Source of the DNA: Candidatus Rokuibacteriota bacterium
GTDB taxonomy: Bacteria; Methylomirabilota; Methylomirabilia; Rokubacteriales; CSP1-6
Assembly (NCBI GenBank): GCA_016179165.1
Contig: JACORX010000273.1
Location: 1 to 6,245, forward strand
Reading direction: 5' to 3'
Length of the DNA stretch: 6,245 nucleotides
Part shown: positions 1 through 5,249 of the stretch, piece after piece
Layout: each line of letters begins with the position of its first letter
Position numbering within the stretch: the stretch's first letter is position 1
Program-made: the position numbers and the translations under genes
The notes under the pieces: model-generated
Told to the model about the DNA's origin: nothing
The model's database searches: none
What the model saw: only the letters and a program-made list of their open reading frames with translations

Positions 1-8
1 GCGTGGGA

Positions 9-14
9 TATACT
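9..14 (+). promoter_or_regulatory. Putative -10 box upstream of the TAXI gene
   Basis: TATACT matches the bacterial -10 consensus at 5 of 6 positions and is one of the few AT-rich words in this region. A start about 7 bases after it (near 21) would give a leader of about 15 bases carrying the Shine-Dalgarno sequence. The matching -35 position falls outside the window, so the promoter cannot be fully checked. Confidence 0.45.
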
Positions 15-22
15 GCGGCCCG

Positions 23-28
23 GGAGGA
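23..28 (+). promoter_or_regulatory. Shine-Dalgarno site of the TAXI gene
   Basis: GGAGGA lies 7 bases before ATG 36 and decides the start. Bases 24-28 (GAGGA) are followed by their exact inverse complement TCCTC at 31-35, directly before ATG. A small hairpin (GAGG/CCTC stem, AACT loop) could therefore partly mask the ribosome site. The stem is short, so any effect is speculative. Confidence 0.75.
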
Positions 29-35
29 ACTCCTC

Positions 36-1022
36 ATGAAGCTATTCGCAAAGGGATGGGTGGCGGCGCTGCTGGTCTTCACGTGGGCGCCGGCCGCCCC
101 GGCTCAGCAACCAGTCAACCTGGCGTTCTCCACGCTGGACACCGGCAGCGCCTGGTACGTGTATGGCGCCACCATCGCCGAGCTGCTCCGGAAGACCTTG
201 CCGGCCGGCTCCAACGTCGACGTCAAGCCCCGGGCGGGCGGCGTGGGCAATCCCCGGCTCGTCGCCAAGAACGAAACACCGCTCGGGCTCTCCTTCACAG
301 TGACCAATCGCTGGGCGTGGGAGGGCAAGGAGGCGTACGACGCCAAGCTCGATAATCTGCGCGCACTCGCCGGCGGTCTCGACACCTACTACCTGGTGGC
401 CGTGGTGAGCAAGAAGCTGCCGGTCAACTCGCTCAAGGAGATGAAGGACAAGAAGACGCCCGTCAAGCTCGTCACGCAGCCGGTCGGCTCGCTGGGCGAG
501 TTTGCGGCGCGTCAGCTCCTTCGCGCCGAGGGGCTGACCTACGCCGATCTCAAGGGCTGGGGCGGCTCGGCCGCTCACGTGGGCTACAACATCATCATCG
601 ACTCGTTCCGGGACGGCCGGGTGGACATGCTGATCGCCGTGATCACAGCCAAGCATCCGTCCGTCAACGAGATCGCGAACTCATCCGACGTGAAGTTTCT
701 CGGTCTCGACGACGAGACGATCCGTGGCCTGGCCCCTCTGGGCTACACCCCCGCCACCATGCCCGCCAACACGTTCAAGGGCCAGACGGAGCCGGTCAAG
801 ACCGTTGGCTTTCCGACCGTCGTCATCACCAACAAGGACCTGCCGGAGGCCATCGCGTACACGGTGACGAAGACGATCATCGAGAACAAGGACGCGCTGG
901 TGCGCGGCCATGCCGGGCTCCAGAACTTCGATCCCGCCACGGCCTGGCAACCCGCCAGGGTCGGCCTTCCCCTTCACGCCGGAGCCGAGCGCGCATACCG
1001 GGAGAAGGGGTGGATGAAATAG
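36..1022 (+). CDS. TAXI-family TRAP transporter solute-binding protein
   Basis: Periplasmic binding component of a TRAP transporter, which captures an organic acid and delivers it to the membrane permease for ion-driven import. The 328-residue product starts with a signal peptide: Lys2 and Lys6, a hydrophobic stretch at about 8-19, and a likely signal peptidase I site after Ala-Pro-Ala (21-23). The mature N-terminus matches the TAXI (TRAP-associated extracytoplasmic immunogenic) family: a strand leading to TGSAWYVYGATIAELL (36-51), then VKPRAGGVGNPRLVAKNE (63-80). The C-terminus ends in the family-typical HAGAERAYREKGWMK. Length is normal for the family. The ATG at 36 is chosen because the signal peptide begins there and GGAGGA (23-28) lies 7 bases upstream. 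The frame is open back to GTG at 3, but that extension would put 11 residues before the signal peptide. The end overlaps the permease gene by 13 bases, supporting co-translation. Family assignment is firm; the ligand is unknown. TAXI ligands include glutamate and other carboxylates, and the adjacent UbiD gene favours a carboxylate here. Confidence 0.93.
   Translation: MKLFAKGWVAALLVFTWAPAAPAQQPVNLAFSTLDTGSAWYVYGATIAELLRKTLPAGSNVDVKPRAGGVGNPRLVAKNETPLGLSFTVTNRWAWEGKEAYDAKLDNLRALAGGLDTYYLVAVVSKKLPVNSLKEMKDKKTPVKLVTQPVGSLGEFAARQLLRAEGLTYADLKGWGGSAAHVGYNIIIDSFRDGRVDMLIAVITAKHPSVNEIANSSDVKFLGLDDETIRGLAPLGYTPATMPANTFKGQTEPVKTVGFPTVVITNKDLPEAIAYTVTKTIIENKDALVRGHAGLQNFDPATAWQPARVGLPLHAGAERAYREKGWMK
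1001..1004 (+). promoter_or_regulatory. Ribosome binding site deciding the GTG start of the permease
   Basis: GGAG lies inside the end of the TAXI gene, 5 bases before GTG 1010, and supports that codon as the permease start. The ATG at 1014 is in the TAXI frame and is not an alternative. The next in-frame ATG is about 100 codons downstream, after the first membrane helices. Confidence 0.6.
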
Positions 1023-2914
1023 CCGCCGACCCGGTCGCCCGGGGCGCCCGATGGCTCGCCGGAGCCTGGTCGCTCTTCCAGCTCTACACGGCGGCCCTGG
1101 GCACATTCGATCTGCTGATCCAGCTGCCCGTGCACGTGGCCTCCGCGGTGGCGCTCGGCTTTCTGGCGCCGCCGACTCCGGACTCGGCGGCCGCGGCCGC
1201 CAAGCTGGCTCGGCGCCGGCCGTGGCTCCGGTGGCTCGACGCGGGATGCGCGCTCCTCGCGCTGGCGTGCGCGGCGTACTATGTCGCCCAGAACGCGCGC
1301 CTGACGTCCCGCATGGCGCTGGTGGACGATCCCGCGTCCGTCGACGTCGCCGTCGGCGTGCTGTTCGTGCTGCTCCTCCTGGAAGCCGCGCGCCGCCACA
1401 TCGGGCCGTCCCTCGTGGTCCTGGCCCTTCTCTTCGTGGCTTACGCCTTCGCGGGGCCCCAGCTGCCCGGCTTTCTCTCCCACGGCGGGGAAACCTTCCT
1501 CAAGCTGCTCGATACGCAGATGCTCACCATGCAGGGGGTGTTCGGGGTGCCGACCCTCGTGTCGGCCACCTACATTTTCCTGTTCGTGCTCTTCGGCGGC
1601 GTCATGTCGCACGGCGGCCTGCTGCGCTTCTTCACCGACAGCGCGCTGGCAATCGCCGGGCACACGCGGGGAGGCGCCGGCAAGGTGGCGGTGATCTCGA
1701 GCGGGCTCTTCGGCACCATCAACGGCAGCGCCATCGCCAACGCGGTCACCACGGGCGCCTTCACCATCCCCCTCATGCGGCGCGCCGGCTATCGGCCGGA
1801 GTTCGCGGCTGGTGTCGAGGCCTGCGCGTCCATGGGGGGCCAGCTCATCCCGCCGGTCATGGGGGCGGCCGCCTTCATCATGGCCGAAACGCTCGGGTTG
1901 CCCTATGCGACCATCGCATTTGCCGCGACCATCCCCGGCATCCTCTACTTCGTCGCCGTCGGCGTGATGGTCCACTTCGAGGCGAAGCGCCAGGGGCTCC
2001 CCGTCATGTTGCGGGCGGACCTGCCGAGGCTCGGCGCGGTGCTCAGGCGCGATTTCCACCTGCTGGCCGCGCCCGCGGTGCTCGTGTATTTCATCGCCGA
2101 CGGCCGCTCGCCGATGTTCGCGGGCTTCTGGGCCCTCGTGGCCGGTGTGGCCGCGAGCTGGCTGCGGAGCGAAACGCGCATCGAGCTTTCCCGCATGGCC
2201 TCGATCCTTGTCGAGGGCGCCACGAGTGCCATGCCAGTCGCGCTCGCCTGCGCCAGCGTCGGAATCGTGGTGGGTGTGGTGTCGGCCACCGGGCTCGGGC
2301 TCAAGCTGGCGAGCGGGATCCTGGGGATCTCCGGCGGGAACATGCTGGCGACCCTTCTGCTCACCATGATCGCAGCGCTCGTCCTCGGCACGGGGCTTCC
2401 AACGTCAGCCACCTATATCATCACGTCGATCATGGCCGCGCCGGCCCTGGTGCAGCTCGGGCTGCCGAAGCTGGTGGCGCACATGTTCGTGTTCTACTTC
2501 GGCATCCTGGCGGACCTGACGCCGCCCACCGCCATCTCCACCTACGCGACGTCCTCGATCGCGGGCGCCGACGTATGGCGCACGCAGTGGACGGCCATGG
2601 CGCTGGCGCTCTCCGGGTTCATCATCCCGTTCAGCTTCGCGTACGATCCCGCCCTCCTCATGCTCGGGTCCAGTCCGTCGGCGATCGTGTGGCGCACGCT
2701 GTCGGCGACGATCGGCATCGTCATGCTCGGCGCCGGAGTCATCGGATGCTTCCGCCGCCCGACCCGCCTCTGGGAGCGGGGGCTGCTGCTGGGCGGCGCC
2801 CTGCTCCTGATCTTCCCGGGCGCCGTCGGCGACGTCCTCGGCATGGCGTGCTTCGCCGTCGTCTGGCTGGCGCAGCGGAAGGCGCTCGCGATCCAAGCGC
2901 GCCCGGCCTCGTGA
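1010..2914 (+). CDS. TRAP transporter fused permease (4TM/12TM, TAXI type)
   Basis: Inner-membrane permease of a TRAP transporter. It couples import of the substrate delivered by the TAXI protein to an ion gradient (Na+ or H+). The 634-residue product is a natural fusion of the small DctQ-like and large DctM-like subunits, as is usual for TAXI systems, so no separate small-subunit gene is expected. Hydrophobic segments at about 20-50, 78-95 and 112-148 form the N-terminal part. The DctM domain runs from about 160 to 560. Its conserved motifs are visible: GTINGSAIANAVTTGAF (235-251), a GGQLIPPVMGAAAF stretch (276-289), LGTGLPTSATYI (459-470) and ADLTPPTA (501-508). The last two fit the second inverted repeat, whose helix breaks form the ion and substrate site in SiaQM-type structures. 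Two hydrophobic segments follow (about 565-580 and 591-620). It starts with GTG and overlaps the TAXI gene by 13 bases, so translation is probably coupled. Family is firm; substrate is unknown. Confidence 0.93.
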   Translation: MDEIAADPVARGARWLAGAWSLFQLYTAALGTFDLLIQLPVHVASAVALGFLAPPTPDSAAAAAKLARRRPWLRWLDAGCALLALACAAYYVAQNARLTSRMALVDDPASVDVAVGVLFVLLLLEAARRHIGPSLVVLALLFVAYAFAGPQLPGFLSHGGETFLKLLDTQMLTMQGVFGVPTLVSATYIFLFVLFGGVMSHGGLLRFFTDSALAIAGHTRGGAGKVAVISSGLFGTINGSAIANAVTTGAFTIPLMRRAGYRPEFAAGVEACASMGGQLIPPVMGAAAFIMAETLGLPYATIAFAATIPGILYFVAVGVMVHFEAKRQGLPVMLRADLPRLGAVLRRDFHLLAAPAVLVYFIADGRSPMFAGFWALVAGVAASWLRSETRIELSRMASILVEGATSAMPVALACASVGIVVGVVSATGLGLKLASGILGISGGNMLATLLLTMIAALVLGTGLPTSATYIITSIMAAPALVQLGLPKLVAHMFVFYFGILADLTPPTAISTYATSSIAGADVWRTQWTAMALALSGFIIPFSFAYDPALLMLGSSPSAIVWRTLSATIGIVMLGAGVIGCFRRPTRLWERGLLLGGALLLIFPGAVGDVLGMACFAVVWLAQRKALAIQARPAS

Positions 2915-2922
2915 ACCCGGTG

Positions 2923-2928
2923 TAGAAT
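2923..2928 (+). promoter_or_regulatory. Putative -10 box giving a leaderless ubiD-like transcript
   Basis: TAGAAT lies in the 20-base gap between permease and decarboxylase, exactly 6 bases before ATG 2935. A start at the normal distance would fall on the A of ATG, giving a leaderless mRNA. No Shine-Dalgarno sequence precedes this ATG, which agrees. No convincing -35 was seen. The same geometry occurs at 5214-5219 on the other strand. Confidence 0.5.
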
Positions 2929-2934
2929 CCCGCC

Positions 2935-4314
2935 ATGTCTCGCCAGAGCCTCCGCTATTTCGTGTCGGCCCTGGAGCGGGCCCACCCGGGCGAGGTGGTG
3001 CGCATCAGCGAGCCCGTGGACCTCGCGTACCAGACCCAGGCGCTGGCGCTCGAGCTGGAGCGGCGGCGGCGCTTCCCCGTGCTGATCTTCGAACAGGTCC
3101 GCGGCCACTCGATTCCCGTGGTGTCGAATGTCATGGCGAGCCGGCGAGGGCTCGCGACGGCTCTCGGTGTCGGCGAGGTGGAGCTTCCGGAGGAGTACGC
3201 CAAGCGGCTGAAGGAGCCGCTCAAGCCCATCGTCGTCGACCGCCCGCCATTCCCTGTACACGTCCAGCGTGGCGATGGCGCGGTCGATCTCGGCGCGCTG
3301 CCCATCCCGACCTATTTTCCGGGTGACGGAGGTCCCTACCTGACGGCGGGGCTTCTCACCGCGCGGGACCCGGCAACGGGAGTGTCCACCGCGGGCTTCC
3401 ACCGGTTCCAGGTCAAGGGGCCGAACCGGCTGGGAGTCAGCCTGCACTCGCGACGGCGGATGTTCGAGTTCCAGCAGCGTGCGGAAAAGGCCGGGCGAAG
3501 CCTCGACTGCGCCATCGTCATGGGGCTGCATCCTGCCGTCGGGATGGGGTCACTCTCGTATCCGGCGCCGGAGATTTCGAAGTTCGAGGTGGTCGGCGGA
3601 TTGTTCGGGGAGCCGATGCAGCTCCGGCGGGCGGAGACGCTCGAGCTCGACGTGCCGGCCTGGGCTGAGATCGTGATCGAAGGTGAGATCCTCCCCGGCG
3701 TGCGCGAGCCTGAAGGTCCCTTTGGAGAGTTCACCGGCTACTTCTCCCGACGGAGCACCGACAATGTCTTCGTGGCGCGCGCCATCGTGCTGCGGCAGGG
3801 CGCGTGGTTCCAGTCGATCGCCTCCGGCAGGGCGCCCGACCACATCCTCCCGCTCGGCGTCCTGCGCGAGGCCGAGATCAGCAACGCCCTCCGCCGCGTG
3901 GTCCCGGGGGTGCGCGCCGTGCACGTGCCGATGTCCGGCGGCGCGTCGTTCACCGCCTACGTGTCGATCAAGCGGACGCGGCCGGGGGAGGCCAAGCACG
4001 CCATCTCCGTCGCACTCGGCGTGGATCACTATCTCAAGCTCGTGGTCATCGTGGACGACGACATCGACGTGTTCGACGAGTCGGACGTCCTGTGGGCCAT
4101 CGCAACCCGGGTCCAGGCCGACCGGGACCTGGTCGTCATCAGCGGGAGCCTCGGCGCGATCCTCGATCCCTCGGCAAGCCCGGAGGGGCTGACCGCCAAG
4201 CTCGGCATCGACGCCACGCGCTCCTTCGGCGAGGGCGGGGCGGAGAAGCTGGTGATGTCCGCCGAGCCCATGGCCTGGGCGCGGGAGCTGGTCGACCGGA
4301 TCGCGCGCGCCTGA
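2935..4314 (+). CDS. UbiD-family (prenylated-FMN-dependent) decarboxylase
   Basis: Cytoplasmic UbiD-type enzyme, a family that reversibly decarboxylates aromatic or alpha,beta-unsaturated acids with prenylated FMN made by a UbiX partner. The product has 459 residues, within the usual range. The catalytic triad is present: Arg157 (in GFHRFQVKG), and Glu260 and Glu265 in PEGPFGEFTGY (259-269), matching Arg173, Glu277 and Glu282 of fungal Fdc1. Other family landmarks are SNVMASR (64-70), GLFGEP (222-227), SGRAPDH (297-303), VIVDDDIDVFDESDVLWAIATR (within 381-402) and KLGIDATR (432-439). By hand alignment with E. coli UbiD and Fdc1, the three metal-ligand positions differ: Thr152 for Asn, Ser182 (beside His181) for His, and Lys216 for Glu. 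ATG 2935 is chosen because a -10 box sits 6 bases upstream and the family N-terminus begins there; an RBS is lacking. It follows the TRAP genes on the same strand, suggesting action on the imported acid. This is unlikely to be the ubiquinone-pathway UbiD itself, judging from context and divergence. Confidence 0.9.
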   Translation: MSRQSLRYFVSALERAHPGEVVRISEPVDLAYQTQALALELERRRRFPVLIFEQVRGHSIPVVSNVMASRRGLATALGVGEVELPEEYAKRLKEPLKPIVVDRPPFPVHVQRGDGAVDLGALPIPTYFPGDGGPYLTAGLLTARDPATGVSTAGFHRFQVKGPNRLGVSLHSRRRMFEFQQRAEKAGRSLDCAIVMGLHPAVGMGSLSYPAPEISKFEVVGGLFGEPMQLRRAETLELDVPAWAEIVIEGEILPGVREPEGPFGEFTGYFSRRSTDNVFVARAIVLRQGAWFQSIASGRAPDHILPLGVLREAEISNALRRVVPGVRAVHVPMSGGASFTAYVSIKRTRPGEAKHAISVALGVDHYLKLVVIVDDDIDVFDESDVLWAIATRVQADRDLVVISGSLGAILDPSASPEGLTAKLGIDATRSFGEGGAEKLVMSAEPMAWARELVDRIARA

Positions 4315-4352
4315 AGTCCGCGTTCGGCGACGGCCGGAGCCGGCTCATGCCT
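4315..4352 (+). other. Convergent junction with a weak hairpin
   Basis: These 38 bases separate the stop codons of the decarboxylase (plus) and the amidohydrolase (minus). GCCG (4333-4336) can pair with CGGC (4341-4344) around a GAGC loop, but the stem is short and has no T-run on either side. It is therefore a poor intrinsic terminator. A palindrome TTCATGAA (4352-4359) covers the minus-strand stop. Nothing else was seen here. Confidence 0.3.
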
Positions 4353-5207
4353 TCATGAATCGTGCACGGCCGCGAGTACAGAGGGCAGGGCCGCCATCAC
4401 CTCGTGGAGGCACCGGCGAACGCGGGCGACGTTCTCTTCGGCCTTCTCGGGGATTCCCCCGCGCGACACGTGGGCGATGAACTCGTCGCGGGTCGTCGTC
4501 ATCAGCAGCGACGCGTTGATCTCCAGCTGGATCGCGTGGACGCGCCGGGTCGTGGGATGGCCGAACGTGGCCACGATATTGCCGCCGGTATAGCCGCTGA
4601 CGTTCTCGTGCACCTCGAAGCCGTGGCGGGTGAAGCTCGCGGCCACGGCCGCCGCGAGCTGCGGGGCGCACGTAGCCTCGTGGCGCGTGCCGATGATCAC
4701 CTGATGGTTCTTCATCCGGCGCGGGCTGCCGGTGTGACCGTCGAGGAGGATCGCGGACCCGTACGCGTGACGGAGCTGGGCGAGCAGGCGCTCCAGCGTC
4801 GAGTAGTAGGGATCGTAGAGCGTCTGGAGCCGCTCTTCGAGGTCGGCGATCCCGAGCGGACGCGCAAAGATGGGCACGTCACGCATGGTATGGGTGCGCA
4901 CCACGCCACGCCGGGAGCGCACCTGGCCGTCGCGGTGCTCGAAGTCATCGCGGCGCCGGTTGACGTCCACGAACATGCGCGAGAATGGCGTCGCGAGGAC
5001 TGTCGCCCCGTGCTCGTGCAGGTCGCCGTAGAGATCGCTCGCAAAGGTATCGGCAAAGCCGTAGGCGAAGGTCGCGAACCAGGGCTCGCCATAGTCGTCG
5101 CGGGTGATGTGGGGCAACGGCTGTGTGCCATAGTGCGGCACGCTTACCAGCACCGGCCCGCGCCTCTCCGGCGCGGGGTGCCTAATGATCGGGAAGGATT
5201 GCTCCAT
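4353..5207 (-). CDS. N-formylglutamate amidohydrolase family protein
   Basis: Predicted cytoplasmic amidohydrolase of the N-formylglutamate deformylase (HutG-like, FGase) family, which releases formate from N-formyl-L-glutamate or hydrolyses related N-acyl amino acids. The 284-residue product has the family blocks in order: VSVPHYGT (21-28), SRMFVDVNR (76-84), LLDGHTGS (154-161), VIIGTRHEATC (170-180), VSGYTGGN (203-210) and HAIQLEIN (224-231). The conserved His25, Asp156, His158 and Glu229 are candidates for metal binding and catalysis, by analogy with the zinc-carboxypeptidase-like fold of the family. No signal peptide is seen. ATG 5207 is preferred over ATG 5231: a -10 box lies 6 bases before it, inside the longer version, and the extra eight residues do not look conserved. 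It lies 34 bases after the MFS gene on the same strand. No histidine-degradation (hut) genes are present, so a role in that pathway is not supported and the true substrate is open. Confidence 0.85.
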   Translation of the reverse strand: MEQSFPIIRHPAPERRGPVLVSVPHYGTQPLPHITRDDYGEPWFATFAYGFADTFASDLYGDLHEHGATVLATPFSRMFVDVNRRRDDFEHRDGQVRSRRGVVRTHTMRDVPIFARPLGIADLEERLQTLYDPYYSTLERLLAQLRHAYGSAILLDGHTGSPRRMKNHQVIIGTRHEATCAPQLAAAVAASFTRHGFEVHENVSGYTGGNIVATFGHPTTRRVHAIQLEINASLLMTTTRDEFIAHVSRGGIPEKAEENVARVRRCLHEVMAALPSVLAAVHDS

Positions 5208-5213
5208 CACTAG

Positions 5214-5219
5214 AGCATA
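5214..5219 (-). promoter_or_regulatory. Putative -10 box giving a leaderless amidohydrolase transcript
   Basis: Read on the minus strand, TATGCT is followed by exactly six bases and then ATG 5207. Transcription would begin at the A of the start codon. There is no Shine-Dalgarno sequence before the ATG. The arrangement copies that at 2923-2928. An in-frame GTG directly before the ATG is a possible but less likely start. No clear -35 is visible. Confidence 0.5.
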
Positions 5220-5231
5220 GCCCACATGCAA

Positions 5232-5249
5232 CCGGCCTCGATCAGCCGG
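5232..5249 (-). terminator. Weak hairpin at the end of the MFS gene
   Basis: CCGGC (5232-5236) and GCCGG (5245-5249) can form a 5-bp stem with an 8-base loop that includes the MFS stop codon. There is no T-run, so if it ends transcription it does so poorly. It may be chance in GC-rich sequence. Confidence 0.2.

Noticed and set aside
3..35. In-frame GTG start extending the TAXI protein by 11 residues.
   Set aside because: The extension would precede a normal signal peptide, and the strong Shine-Dalgarno sequence is placed for ATG 36.
1186..1201. Perfect 16-base GC palindrome (GGCGGCCGCGGCCGCC).
   Set aside because: It lies in an Ala-rich loop of the permease. GCG/GCC alanine codons give such palindromes by chance; it is not repeated elsewhere in the window.
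974..2059. Long minus-strand open frame opposite the permease (361 codons).
   Set aside because: Its composition is rich in Arg, Glu, Gly and His with no recognisable domain, and it lies fully opposite a clearly conserved gene. The same applies to the 2542-3531 and 3550-4029 minus frames.
1051..2925. Very long open frame (over 600 codons) on the plus strand overlapping the permease gene.
   Set aside because: Its translation is Arg/Ala/Gly/His-rich with no membrane segments or family motifs. It is a shadow of the permease in GC-rich DNA, where stop codons are rare.
4362..5213. Plus-strand open frame opposite the amidohydrolase gene (283 codons).
   Set aside because: The minus strand carries all the family motifs of a known enzyme; the plus translation shows none.
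5208..5231. Upstream ATG extending the amidohydrolase by eight residues.
   Set aside because: The extension contains the putative -10 box and lacks a ribosome site; ATG 5207 fits better.
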